A stretch of DNA of 64,000 nt. Source: Chersky-840 sp035604715. GTDB lineage: Bacteria; Actinomycetota; Acidimicrobiia; Acidimicrobiales; UBA8190. Both the position numbers and the translations under genes were made by a program. Positions within the stretch are counted from its first letter, which is position 1; each line of letters opens with the position of its first letter. The stretch spans positions 1 through 64,000 of the forward strand of contig CAVSWP010000012.1 of assembly GCA_963731665.1 (NCBI GenBank), in the 5' to 3' direction. Of the stretch, positions 35,288 through 43,869 are shown in pieces. The notes below the pieces were generated by a model. It was not told the DNA's origin, made no database searches, and saw nothing but the letters and a program-made list of their open reading frames with translations.

Positions 35288-35651
35288 CCGTCAGCTTGCT
35301 GCTCACGCTGCCCGATAGTCCGGGAAGGTCCGGGCCGGATCGAGCCAGAGTCAACCGTGGTCATTCAGTGCCGTGAATATTGAGCACGTCGTTTACCAGC
35401 TGGATGCGCGCTGAATCAGCCACGTCCCGCCCGGGCCACGTCTATATACGACGCGACCGGGATCCCCTGCGGTCTCAACTGGTCGACGTAATAGCCTGGG
35501 CGAACGTCTCGGTCCTCTGCTCGACTCGGCCCCTCCAGTTGAGTACCCGTTGAGTCAGCATTGAGCGTCACTTGAGCAGGGCCGCCTATCGTTGAACAGG
35601 CTGATCGGATCTGTCTCGCCACGAGCAAGCTCGGACTCAAATGGAGGCACA
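35288..35651. other. Intergenic region with regulatory repeats
   Basis: No gene is supported. The promoter-proximal part contains four TTGAG motifs at 11-bp intervals (35539-35576), followed by a TATCGT -10-like sequence at about 35587. Confidence 0.5.
35539..35576. promoter_or_regulatory. Four phased TTGAG direct repeats, 11-bp period
   Basis: TTGAG starts at exactly 35539, 35550, 35561 and 35572. An 11-bp period in tandem is how OmpR/PhoB-type winged-helix regulators (for example PhoP, MtrA) bind. The array ends about 75 bp before the start of the secreted spherulin-like protein, just above a -10-like TATCGT, so it sits where an activator would replace the -35 box. Confidence 0.6.
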
Positions 35652-36650
35652 ATGAAACTAAGAGATCGCCAACGTGCTTTACGACGAGCGAGCCAGATCG
35701 CAAACGCGACGGCGGTGTCCGTGATTGGTCTGGTGGGACTGAGCGTGGTTCAGAGCACTCCAGCAGCAGCAGCTATCCCAACCGAATCCAAGCCGACGAC
35801 CCTTATCGTTCCCGCGTATCAGTATCCGCTCAACGCCCCAGGCACGCTTCAGGGCATCTGGGCGGACTTGGCGGTCAACCCGCCTCCAAGCGGTAAGGGC
35901 TACGTCATCGCCAACCCGTCGAGCGGGCCCGGCTCGGGTTCGTTCTTCGCCAGCTCGGACTACACCAACTACCTCTACGCCATCGGCCAGGTGCAGGCGG
36001 CGGGTTGGACGGTGCTCGGATACACACCCACCGGATACGGGACGCGCACCCTTTCTGCCGTCGAAGGTGGTGTGGGGCTCTGGAAATCGAAGTATGGCCC
36101 CAGCCAAGTCCGCCCTGGGGAGTTGAAGACACCGGTCACGGGCATCTTCTTCGACACCGCGTGTGCCGGTCTGAAGTGGACAGGATCGACCGGGGGCGGA
36201 TGTGCCAACAAGCCCTCGGGCTTCGGTGGCTCCCCCGCTACGTTCTTCAGCGACTTGACCAGCTATGTGCACACCCACCTGGGTGGCATCGCCGTCGTCA
36301 ATCCCGGTGTGCAGCCGCTCGACGCCAGTTTTCTCACTAACTCGGCTGTCGACGGTGCCGTCATCGTCTTCGAGAACAGCTACTCGGCCTATACCGGATC
36401 GCCCGGTCCGAGCGACGACACTGATGCCGTAAACCAGGTCGGGACAATCGTGTGGGGCGTCTCCACGCTGGCTGAGGAGCAGCAGGTCCTCCAGACGGCT
36501 CATGGCAACGGATCGAACCTCGTCTACGTCACCACCGAGAACGACGACAACTTCTACTGCCCGCCCGGGGATGAGTACGCCGGTACACCTCCTATGTGCA
36601 CGTCGTCCGTTCCCAACTACTTTCAGTCAGAGCTGGTACCCGTTCTGTAA
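35652..36650 (+). CDS. Secreted spherulin-4 family protein
   Basis: 332 residues from ATG 35652, with GGAGG eight bases upstream. The signal peptide ends at TPAAAAA. The body follows the spherulation-specific family 4 pattern: TTLIVPAYQYPLNAPGTLQG, YVIANPSSGPG, YLYAIGQVQAAGWTVLGY, TPVTGIFFDTA, VVNPGVQPL and VIVFENSYSAY. This is a TIM-barrel family related to glycoside hydrolases, including exopolysaccharide-degrading enzymes, so a polysaccharide substrate is likely. Preceded by the phased TTGAG array, which suggests two-component control. Confidence 0.85.
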   Translation: MKLRDRQRALRRASQIANATAVSVIGLVGLSVVQSTPAAAAIPTESKPTTLIVPAYQYPLNAPGTLQGIWADLAVNPPPSGKGYVIANPSSGPGSGSFFASSDYTNYLYAIGQVQAAGWTVLGYTPTGYGTRTLSAVEGGVGLWKSKYGPSQVRPGELKTPVTGIFFDTACAGLKWTGSTGGGCANKPSGFGGSPATFFSDLTSYVHTHLGGIAVVNPGVQPLDASFLTNSAVDGAVIVFENSYSAYTGSPGPSDDTDAVNQVGTIVWGVSTLAEEQQVLQTAHGNGSNLVYVTTENDDNFYCPPGDEYAGTPPMCTSSVPNYFQSELVPVL

Positions 36651-36970
36651 CACCCGGCAATCCGGTCTCCCTCACCTCGACCCGGGCAGGCAAGCTGGAA
36701 ACCGGTATTGGCGGCTCGCTCGTGCTCTGCCACGACGCTCTCGGGAAGGTCTTGTCTTCCTGCCATATGGGCATTCTGTCGACTCGCCGACGCCTTTGAC
36801 AACTCGGATAAACGTGTCCAGGAAACCTTCTGTTGCTCCCTTCCGAGGGGCCCTGGCGACGCCAAATCGAGGGGTTCCGCAGAGCGACTGTTGCCCCGAC
36901 CATCGACCGAAATCAGGCACGTTGAGAGCGGCATTGTGCGCCTCGAACGGCAAGCCCTTGTTGCACCACA
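36651..36970. other. Intergenic region, nothing identified
   Basis: 320 bp between convergent genes. Several open frames overlap but none shows a family pattern or consistent codon bias. Confidence 0.4.
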
Positions 36971-37294
36971 CTATGGCTCGGTCACGGTCCAACCTCGACG
37001 CCGAAGCTCGGCGGCAAGCTGCTCGGCAGGCATGCGACGCATCAAATGCTCTGTGCCGGACAGCGTTGACGTTGGTAGAACAGCCGGTTGTCCTTTGAAC
37101 TCCGCGTCTTGTAGCCGGTCGATGAACCCTGCCGCCTCGTCGCGAGTGAACTTACCGGCGCCCTGACGCTGCGTGAACCCCAGTGGGCCGCGCGCTTCGC
37201 GAAAGTTGGCGTAACCCGAGTTCTTGAGGAGACCCAAAAGCTCCTTCACCTGGCTTGTCGAGGCCGGTGGGCCTGGCTGTTGACCGAATGCCAT
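36971..37294 (-). CDS. Conserved actinobacterial small protein
   Basis: 107 residues. The block PASTSQVKELLGLLKNSGYA, FREARGPLGFTQRQGAGKFT and RDEAAGFIDRLQ is a conserved actinobacterial family of unknown function, usually 60-110 residues. The C-terminal half (EHLMRRMPAEQLAAELRRRG) is an added helical tail. ATG assigned at the conserved MAFGQQPGPPAS start. Confidence 0.75.
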   Translation of the reverse strand: MAFGQQPGPPASTSQVKELLGLLKNSGYANFREARGPLGFTQRQGAGKFTRDEAAGFIDRLQDAEFKGQPAVLPTSTLSGTEHLMRRMPAEQLAAELRRRGWTVTEP

Positions 37295-37479
37295 GGCTGA
37301 CAGTCTTGCCGAACTTCTAAGCTCCGAGCGTGATAGCGCATAGCCCCGAGCACCCGTGCGGCCTCGACCCATTGCTTGTAGGTGCGAGCGTCCCCTACCG
37401 GCATCACTTATGAGGCAGTCAGAATCAGGTCGGTCAGTAGAGCGTGGACCCTGCGGGGAAAGCCCAAGCGCGGATCCGG

Positions 37480-38034
37480 CTACGAAGGACGAGCTGTCGC
37501 CCAACCGAACTCGGATGTGGTCCGCACACCCAGTCCATCCACATAGGCGGGGCAATGACTTCCGTCAGGGACCGGCAGCACTCGTCGTATCCGAAAGCCT
37601 CGATCGCAGGCACAGACGGCCCGGCGGCAACCATGGCGCGCACTGCCGTGGCCACGTCGGGCGACTCGGTGACTACGTCCACCGTCCCCTGCTCCACGTC
37701 GCCAAATCCCGTAGTCGTCAGCAGATCGACGATGACATTTCGCGTGTCGCCCTGTTCCATGCTGGCTGCGACATGGCTGGCGGGAGACAACTCGAAGGCC
37801 CTGAGGAGGTAGGGCAGGAGTCCATTCAACTCCCGACACCACAGCACCTCTGCGGGCAGCCACCGAGGCGGCCAAGCCGGACCCCACATGCGATGTCCAG
37901 GAGACGAATCCCGGCATCGACGCCGAGACGATCGAAGACCAGTTCATAAGCTGGTAGTGCATAGGGCTCCGCCAAGTACGCCCACTCCGGGCCCGCGCCC
38001 CCCATCCTTGTCCTGCTGTCTTGCAGTCCACACG
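37480..38034 (-). pseudogene. Methyltransferase copy B, internal deletion
   Basis: The minus strand carries the start region (GQGWGAR, EWAYLAEPYALPAYELVFDR) and the end (SHVAASMEQGDTRNVIVDLL to GWATARPS) of the methyltransferase at 9.9-10.7 kb. About 220 bp between the motif-I region and the TFWG region are lost, joined near 37825 at a short ATGGA/TTGA overlap. Further frame changes follow. It is more decayed than copy A. Confidence 0.85.
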
Positions 38035-38111
38035 CTCTCCTCTGTGAGCGGTCCGTGTCCACCGCGACTACTGGGGTGGACACGGGCCCGGACCATCTCG
38101 GTGGCGGGGCT

Positions 38112-38363
38112 TTATGGCACTCCCAGTTGTGACGGTGAACGTTGTTCTCGCAGATGCTCCCGGCCCTCCGTGGTTACCGAGATGAGCCGACCTTGCCCTG
38201 CTTCACGATAACTCACCACGAATCCTCGGTCGTTGGCGTCTTCCCATAGGGGCAAGCCAGGACATGACGTCATCCACGCTTCGAGTACTTCGGCGTAGGG
38301 GCGAGGGGTCGGGCCGATCCACTCCAAGAGGTCGAGGATCAGCGATTCGACAGGGTCGGACAT
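38112..38363 (-). CDS. Conserved small protein
   Basis: 83 residues from MSDPVESLILDLLEWIGPTP. The pattern RPYAEVLEAWMTSCPGLPLW, EDANDRGFV and ISVTTEGREHL is a conserved winged-helix-like small protein of actinobacteria, likely DNA-binding by its ...TxxGRxxL end. Function unknown. Confidence 0.7.
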   Translation of the reverse strand: MSDPVESLILDLLEWIGPTPRPYAEVLEAWMTSCPGLPLWEDANDRGFVVSYREAGQGRLISVTTEGREHLREQRSPSQLGVP

Positions 38364-38383
38364 GGCGGCTCTCCGATGCTGGG

Positions 38384-38491
38384 CTACGGCTCGACCTGGA
38401 AGGATTCGGCGATTGGCTGCCTTCGTCCGCACTCCCGGCACTTGAACGACTCGCCAACATGTCGGGCAATGGACGGAGGTCTCAGTCCCAT
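38384..38491 (-). CDS. Possible tiny Cys-pair protein
   Basis: 35 residues (MGLRPPSIARHVGESFKCRE.., CGRRQPIAESFQ). One CxxC pair on a beta-hairpin-like stretch. Coding is supported only by composition and by neighbouring small genes on the same strand. Confidence 0.35.
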   Translation of the reverse strand: MGLRPPSIARHVGESFKCRECGRRQPIAESFQVEP

Positions 38492-38502
38492 GACGGACAC
38501 CA

Positions 38503-38802
38503 CTATTGCTTCTCGGACTCCGAAGACGATCGGAGCAAGATCACGGAGGCGGCAATCCAGGTGGCGGTAAGGGCGAGCCAGATCAGTAATCGAACCCACG
38601 GATGCAATCCTCCGAATGCGATTGACACGTTGCTCCGGTACGCCGCGCTGGAGGAGAGCGGTGCATAGCTAACCCAGCCCAAGGCGGCTCCCCTCGGTGT
38701 CGCCGCCCACAGACCGAAGAAGCCGAGGCCGAGTCCAAGCCCAATGACGATTATGACTCGCTGTGGAAGATTCAGGCGGGGAAGTCGCACTTTCTTCAGC
38801 AT
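38503..38802 (-). CDS. Small membrane protein
   Basis: 99 residues, two membrane helices (RVIIVIGLGLGLGFFGLWAA and VRLLIWLALTATWIAASVIL) joined by an outer loop of about 30 residues; the basic N-terminus predicts both ends inside. It resembles small actinobacterial membrane proteins of unknown role. Confidence 0.65.
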   Translation of the reverse strand: MLKKVRLPRLNLPQRVIIVIGLGLGLGFFGLWAATPRGAALGWVSYAPLSSSAAYRSNVSIAFGGLHPWVRLLIWLALTATWIAASVILLRSSSESEKQ

Positions 38803-38883
38803 CCCAAATCCGATTCTAAGGCCGAAGCTCCGAAACGGTATCCCCGAGTACCGAGCGTCCTAACGACGCCGTTGGTGGGGCCC

Positions 38884-39090
38884 CTAAACCTCGCCAGTTC
38901 GTGCTTTGTCCAACGCTGCCGCAATGGCGCAGCCCGAACGATGACCGCTACCGCGAGGGGGTGCCGCTCCCGCGCATTCGGGGCAACACCCGACGGAACC
39001 GGTCGGCGTCAGTCCACCCCACTGGTGTTTCTCAAGGAGGCGACGAAGCTCGGCGCTCTCGCTTCGGATTCGGTCTTCTGTCTCGCTCAC
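38884..39090 (-). CDS. Small Cys-containing conserved protein
   Basis: 68 residues. An N-terminal helix (DRIRSESAELRRLLEKHQW) is followed by the conserved segment VGCCPECAGAAPPRGSGHRS, GCAIAAAL with Cys/His ligands for a small metal site. This pattern recurs in actinobacterial genomes; role unknown. Confidence 0.65.
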   Translation of the reverse strand: MSETEDRIRSESAELRRLLEKHQWGGLTPTGSVGCCPECAGAAPPRGSGHRSGCAIAAALDKARTGEV

Positions 39091-39234
39091 TTGACACTGC
39101 TTTCAGCTTGGAAGGCGAACATCGGGCTGTGGCGCACTCGGGCACGTTGCGCCCGGGTCAGATGGATGCGGCTGTGTGTTCGAGGGATGATCTACCTAAG
39201 AGTCGATTACCGATGTGAGGAACTGCCTGGTCTC

Positions 39235-39546
39235 TCAGCCTCGCCATCTTTGGCCAACGAAATAGTTATGCACCTCAAAGACCTGGATCTCCGGTGGTTC
39301 GGACATTCCCACCTCAGGTCCCACAGGACGAATGCGGTCTTCCAGAAACTGCTCGAATGCTTCTCGGGATTCCCACACATCGATAACTCGGAAGCCCCTC
39401 TCGGTCTTTATGACTACATGGAACAACTCCGCGTTAGCGGCGGGGCCGCCAGGAAGCAGACCCATCCTCTCGATCGCTTCGTCGTATTGTTCGAGCGTGG
39501 CTCCGTTGAAATCAAGCTGCACTGCCACTGCCAATGGAACCTCCAT
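39235..39546 (-). CDS. Dimeric alpha/beta-barrel (ABM-like) protein
   Basis: 103 residues from MEVPLAVAVQLDFNG. The ferredoxin-like pattern is clear: ATLEQYDEAIERMGL, FHVVIKTERGFRVIDVWESR, EAFEQFLEDRI and IQVFEVHNYF. These proteins act as small monooxygenases or isomerases or have no known activity. No MhuD-type haem residues are visible, so this is not a third MhuD. Confidence 0.65.
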   Translation of the reverse strand: MEVPLAVAVQLDFNGATLEQYDEAIERMGLLPGGPAANAELFHVVIKTERGFRVIDVWESREAFEQFLEDRIRPVGPEVGMSEPPEIQVFEVHNYFVGQRWRG

Positions 39547-39745
39547 CCTTATGAACGCCCAACGGTGTTGTCGCAACGATATCAAGGGCACTTTGGGTCG
39601 TCTCAGCCTCCACGAGGCCAAGCTGCCGTCGACGATCGGGTGGTAATGACGTCTGTGTCATGACGCACATGTCACGTTACCTGCCGGTACCCGTTCTTCG
39701 ACTCAGCGGCACATACTGGCCGTAGTTGGACGCATCCAGAGGTGT

Positions 39746-40210
39746 CTATCTCCCTGGGGCGGACAGCATGGAGGTCACTCCCGGTGCCCGGGGGGCGCGG
39801 ACAGTCGAAGTCTGTGACGACATCGGGGGTGGCCCCCACTGAGCCCACTGCTCTCGCGGCAAAACAGCATGGTCAGTCGACGAGCAGTAACTGCAAGAAG
39901 GGTTCGCCAGTGCTCCAACGCCTGCATCGGCACTTACGCAAGACCGGCCTGTCGCGTGTGGACCATCGTGAGTTCTTAGATGAACAACGATTCTGAGTGC
40001 TTGACTTGGGATTGAAGAGACTGCAGAGCGCCAGCCAACATGGCGGGTGTTGGCATCAAGGATCTGCAGTTGATGAAGGACGTGCATGGCCAAGGCGTTG
40101 TCCTGGTCGGTGTCGCCCATGTCGATGTCGAAACCCGACGCCGAGAGACGTTGTGCCGTGGGGGAGTCCCGGGCGGCGGTCAACATCGCTTTGGCGGGCG
40201 AATACGTCAT
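39746..40210 (-). CDS. Possible hypothetical protein (N-terminal half plausible)
   Basis: From MTYSPAKAMLTAARDSPTAQ to HVLHQLQILDANTRHVGW the codons have high GC at third positions and a helical pattern. The later part loses this, so the frame may be broken. No family known. Confidence 0.25.
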   Translation of the reverse strand: MTYSPAKAMLTAARDSPTAQRLSASGFDIDMGDTDQDNALAMHVLHQLQILDANTRHVGWRSAVSSIPSQALRIVVHLRTHDGPHATGRSCVSADAGVGALANPSCSYCSSTDHAVLPREQWAQWGPPPMSSQTSTVRAPRAPGVTSMLSAPGR

Positions 40211-40480
40211 CCAAACCACCCGGATGGGGGGCCGCACGCGACAGAACCCCCACTCCCTTGGAACTGGTCCGCCCAGAGTCGCGTGCCTCTGCCGCCATCA
40301 TCCACAGCGCACACTCCATCCCGCCAACACACAGGACCCTACGTCTCTCCCGGGGATGCGTCCATCGGTTCTCACCTTGGTGCCATGAAAGGGGTCGGTG
40401 CTCCACTTCCGGTCTGGTCATCACCACGAGAATCCCCAACGTCTTCCTCTTGTTATCCCCAGGGCCGAGGCACGACAGTG

Positions 40481-40648
40481 ATGTTGTTGGTCGGGGGTTC
40501 ATCCCATGGACCAACAGCGGGAGTCCGAGCGCCGTACTTCGACCACCCTTTCTGGCCGAGGACAAGGGAGGAGTTCTACCGACGCCGCACTGCGGCTTTG
40601 GAGCGGGCGAGGGAGTGGGTGCCGCTGAAAGCCGCAGCACCCACCTGA
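40481..40648 (+). CDS. Possible small protein or gene end
   Basis: The segment APYFDHPFWPRTREEFYRRR, TAALERAREWVPL has clear protein-like composition and a clean stop, but the upstream part is not convincing. It may be the 3' end of a broken gene. Confidence 0.3.
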   Translation: MLLVGGSSHGPTAGVRAPYFDHPFWPRTREEFYRRRTAALERAREWVPLKAAAPT

Positions 40649-40732
40649 GGGGCTTGCCGTGTGAGGGTGTTGTCCCCGAGCGACCTGTTGCCCCCCATCA
40701 GGTCGCCGGGATGACACCCCTGGCGAGGACAG

Positions 40733-41122
40733 GTGACGATGGCTGGCAGGCTCCAAGTGTCTCGGCTCCCGGGATTACTCGACCGTTACCGCAAGTGGGA
40801 CGTCGTCATCGACGGCGATGTGACGAGTTCTGTCGCCAACGGCCAGATCTGCGAGGTGCTGGTTGCATGTGGGATCCACACCTTGAGCGTGGGACACCGG
40901 TGGTGGGCAAGTCCAACACGGTCGTTCACTGTCATGGATGCGAAAACAGTGGAGTTTGTGTGCCGCCCCCGGCCTCATCCCATGATCTGGATCCCTTACG
41001 GGGTGGCATCGCTGTACCGCCACGACATCTTCATCGTTCTGGAGCGCATGCCCGCCAGAAGGTCAAAATCGAGGGCCACGGTTACCGACGAGGCTCTGCC
41101 AGCTCTTGGGGCGGATGCGTAG
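40733..41122 (+). CDS. PEGA-like beta-rich small protein
   Basis: About 127-129 residues. The core (KWDVVIDGDVTSSVANGQ, EVLVACGIHTLSVGHRWW, FTVMDAKTVEFVCRPRP) follows the pattern of small actinobacterial PEGA-like beta-sandwich proteins ('VxxDGxxxxxLxxGxxxxxxVxPGxHxL'). A hydrophobic stretch and a basic tail follow. No signal peptide is visible. Function unknown. Confidence 0.6.
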   Translation: MTMAGRLQVSRLPGLLDRYRKWDVVIDGDVTSSVANGQICEVLVACGIHTLSVGHRWWASPTRSFTVMDAKTVEFVCRPRPHPMIWIPYGVASLYRHDIFIVLERMPARRSKSRATVTDEALPALGADA

Positions 41123-41264
41123 TCCAGATTAAGGGTGCCGGTCAGAGACCAGGCAATGGCACCCATTCCCCGCTATGGCGTCGTCACAGTAACGGTGGTC
41201 TTCGATGGATCTCCTCCGCTTCGGGGGCCTTGATGGCCGCCACGCCACACGACGGGCGCGAACG

Positions 41265-41630
41265 ATGAAAGTCGAGGCGCGGGAGGCTCTGAACGAACAG
41301 GCACTCGACGCTTTCGCGCCGTTTAGAACTTCTCCCGGTTTGGAGTTTGACCTGCACTCGGTGCGGTTCATTGAGCCCTGCGGTGTCGTGGCCCTGGCCT
41401 GTCTGGTCGAACACCCCGCTGGTGAGGGCGAGATCTCCCTTCGACTCCCCATCTCGGGTAACGCCGCCGAGTACCTCACGCGTATGAGCGTCGGCAGAGT
41501 GCTCAGGGAGAGGTGTGGCATCCGAGATGCCTTGCCCACCGTTCAGCGTGCGGACCTCTTGGGCGGCTTGGTGGAAGTCCTGCGATTCGAGACAGAGAAT
41601 GGTGCCGACCAACTCGAGCAGGTGACATAG
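41265..41630 (+). pseudogene. Truncated copy of the STAS/HATPase gene (STAS part only)
   Basis: 121 residues closely matching the first 120 of the 45.69-46.52 kb protein (LEFDLHSVRFIEPCGVVALA; EYLTRMSVGRVLRERCGIRD). The frame stops just where the HATPase domain should begin. It also keeps a scrap of the small upstream gene, as at 45.65 kb, so it arose from the same duplicated unit. A free STAS-like domain could still act as a decoy or antagonist, so it is not certainly dead. Confidence 0.75.
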
Positions 41631-42017
41631 TGGACCCGGGAGGGCAAGTAGGGGCGACTCCTATGGCCAGCGCGACCGGCTCACACCCTGATACCGGCTC
41701 TTCGGTTCGGCCACTTCCCGGATCCAGCACAACGATACGTCCGGCCCCCGGCCGGCGCTTCAGCGCGCCCAAACGGCCCTCTTGACAGAAAGAGGATTCG
41801 CTCCCGGTCACCCCATTCGCTGGCCGAAACCGTCTGATGCCGGTTATGCCTGCGCCTGAGTCCCCAGTGGGGGGCCTGAAACTGACCGGTATCCGCGAGG
41901 CTACGACGTGGTCACCCTCAATCGACAGCTCTCGGAGGTTCGATGCAGAGACGAGGAGGGCCATCCGTCTCTCGTCAATAGCTGTGAGATATCAAACGCC
42001 GTTCACGACTCCTGGGG
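41631..42017. other. Intergenic region with repeat R4
   Basis: No gene. Holds R4 copy b (41833-41935). Confidence 0.5.
41833..41935. repeat. Repeat R4, copy b
   Basis: About 100 bp matching 10746-10845 in the same orientation with scattered substitutions. No gene overlaps it. Confidence 0.75.
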
Positions 42018-42209
42018 TCAGCCAGACCGAGCCTTTCTGGCTCGAAGCTGGGCGTACTCCGCCGCCGCTCTCCTGAAGTCGAGATTTGAGAAGGGAACGA
42101 GCCCGAAACCAGCCTCCCGTGCCGAGCAGCTCATCTCCCATTCGATGTCGTCAAACTCTGCCTCATCGCTCTGGTCCGATTCAACAGGGATAGTCATCGT
42201 ATGCTGCAT
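42018..42209 (-). CDS. Small acidic protein
   Basis: 63 residues (MQHTMTIPVESDQSDEAEFD.., ending FRRAAAEYAQLRARKARSG). A GGAAGGGGG ribosome site lies six bases before the ATG. Acidic N-terminus, basic C-terminal helix. Family unknown. Confidence 0.5.
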   Translation of the reverse strand: MQHTMTIPVESDQSDEAEFDDIEWEMSCSAREAGFGLVPFSNLDFRRAAAEYAQLRARKARSG

Positions 42210-42428
42210 CGAGGCCCCCTTCCGCGTCGGTACTCCTTCTACTGGCGTACTCCGCACACAAGATGTCGGATAGAGCCAAAGGTCCCGGTTGGTTGGGGCG
42301 GTCTCGTCACAATCAGGCTTGATCCTGGTGGTCAAACGATTCACAGCCGGGTATGGGTCGCCCGCTCGATTGCGGCAGAGTGTCCCGTGCCCACTCCAGG
42401 GGGCGACGGCGGTCCCGCTTCGGGTCAT

Positions 42429-42704
42429 TCATGAGGAGGCTCGGCGACCAAACTCGGGCTGGAGAAGACGGCCTCGGCGACGACTGAATGCACTCGATGT
42501 CGGGTTGTCGTATCCGTTCTCGACCCGAGCGTTGAACGCGCAGTGCGGACAGTCGTTTGTTCTGCATGTTATGAATGACGCGTGGTGACTGAACCAGGCA
42601 TCCAAGGGCAGGTCTCTCGGGCAAGTGTCCCTCGTACAGGTGACAGCGTCGTACCGGTGGACCACCACGGTGCCCAAACACTCAGGCAGTGACATTGTTT
42701 GCAT
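42429..42704 (-). CDS. Cys-rich small protein
   Basis: 91 residues from MQTMSLPECLGTVVVHRYDA with GGGGGGAA upstream. Cys occur as C..CTRDTCPRD and TCRTNDCPHCAF with nearby His, so a zinc site is likely. The C-terminus is basic and low-complexity. No family recognised. Confidence 0.45.
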   Translation of the reverse strand: MQTMSLPECLGTVVVHRYDAVTCTRDTCPRDLPLDAWFSHHASFITCRTNDCPHCAFNARVENGYDNPTSSAFSRRRGRLLQPEFGRRASS

Positions 42705-43318
42705 CGTTCCCCCCGTAAACCAGCTACTCGAAACACGGGGACGGTTGCCCCGGACGACGTAAGGTGGAGCCCTAGACCGTCCAGAACAACCGGGCATTCA
42801 CGACGGCGTCCCCGGCGTCAATCGGAATGCTCATGCCCCCGCCACTGCACAGGCTCTCACCGAAGACGAGGTGGGCAATAGGGCCGGAAGACACAACCCG
42901 CTCGACGAGCCCCGTCTTTTCGGGCTCACAACAATCACCAAAGTGATGATGTGAGTTCGATGCACGATGTGCAACACGTTCCTGCTGGGCGCTGCGGGCG
43001 CGAGACCGCAGTGAGGTCATGCCCACTGTGTGCCACATACACCGTCCTTTGTTCTTGCCCGTCCTGCCTGATTCGTTTCTTTGTGCCGTCCTCCTCTATT
43101 GGTCCCAGCTGTTGTCGGTCACAGTTGAGGTGTCCTGCTCCCCCGATGGGGCGGAACGGGGGGTAATGCCCCATCGGGGGCAGGCAGTTCTTCGGACAAG
43201 TAGCGATTGATTGGGACTTCCAACCTTTCGACTTGTCTCAGTTCTCGCTCAGCGTCGAACCGCAGGGTTGTTCGGACCTAATCGGGACATGACGCTCATG
43301 AGGTAAGAAGGTGAAGTA
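42705..43318. other. Intergenic region with a 13-bp hairpin
   Basis: 614 bp. Weak Cys-containing frames exist on both strands but none is convincing. The main feature is the hairpin at 43140-43180. Confidence 0.4.
43140..43180. other. Perfect 13-bp inverted repeat
   Basis: CCCCCGATGGGGC (43140-43152) and GCCCCATCGGGGG (43168-43180) pair fully around a 15-base loop. No T-run on either side, so an operator or structured leader fits as well as a terminator. It lies about 140 bp before the next gene start. Confidence 0.7.
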
Positions 43319-43510
43319 GTGCAAGTACGCACGCAGACCGTCGGCGGAGAGGTATACAACGACCACGACCGGCCTCCACGGAGGTTCGCACCGCGCCGGG
43401 TGTGCGCTGAACTCGACTGTGTCGTGTTCCTCTCCATCTACAACGAGAGCGAGTACTGCTCACTGCACGAGGAGAAGGTGGCGCCGCGCTTACGGGGCAA
43501 GACACTGTGA
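43319..43510 (+). CDS. Small CxxxxC..YN..C..H protein
   Basis: 63 residues from a GTG with AAGAAGGTGAAG upstream. The conserved actinobacterial pattern is RFAPRRVCAELDCVVFLSIYN, SEYCSLHEE: Cys, Cys, Cys and His ligands around an LS-x-YN turn. A similar module is in the 52.5 kb protein. Probably a zinc-binding peptide of unknown role. It is followed 25 bp later by another small gene on the same strand. Confidence 0.65.
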   Translation: MQVRTQTVGGEVYNDHDRPPRRFAPRRVCAELDCVVFLSIYNESEYCSLHEEKVAPRLRGKTL

Positions 43511-43535
43511 CCTCAGGCTGTGGAGCAGGGCGTCG

Positions 43536-43766
43536 GTGACTGAGCGCGAACTCGTCAGCATCGTCTGGCACCGGAACGCTCCCCGCGTGATCCAGCGAAT
43601 CTATGCCAGCGGACCCCTTGAGCGAGTCCCCGGAGACCGGGCGCAAGCCGAAGAGATGGCCGAGAACGAGGGTTTTGGTCTTGTGCCTACGCCCGACCAC
43701 GTAACCAAATGGGTTAAGGACCCTGACACCTGGCACGTCGCCACGAAGGAGTCCGAAGGCGACTAG
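43536..43766 (+). CDS. Small protein homologous to the C-terminal module of the 55.15-kb zinc-ribbon protein
   Basis: 76 residues from GTG (VTERELVSIVWHRNAPRVIQ.., LERVPGDRAQAEEMAEN, LVPTPDHVTKWV). The order RE-x-VSI-x-W, ERVPG, AEE..AE, L-x-P matches the second half of the zinc-ribbon protein at 55.15 kb and its decayed copy at 8.9 kb. Here it stands alone, paired with a small zinc-binding peptide upstream, so split and fused versions coexist. Confidence 0.6.
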   Translation: MTERELVSIVWHRNAPRVIQRIYASGPLERVPGDRAQAEEMAENEGFGLVPTPDHVTKWVKDPDTWHVATKESEGD

Positions 43767-43869
43767 CGAATCTTGCCGGTTACAGCGGTAGGTCCCAACG
43801 TGCCCTCGGTAGACCCTTTGGTATCGCTCCATGGATCGCCAGGATGGAGACGAGCGCGCGGAAAGGCAC

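Larger units (their letters stand above)
39547..40732. other. Mostly non-coding region with two weak frames
   Basis: 1.2 kb with no confident gene. Two short weakly supported frames are listed (39746-40210 minus, 40481-40648 plus). Long overlapping open frames across it reflect GC content. Confidence 0.4.

Noticed and set aside
39997..41268. 423-codon open frame
   Set aside because: Pro/Arg/His-rich with no motif and overlapping the better supported PEGA-like gene; typical spurious frame in GC-rich DNA.
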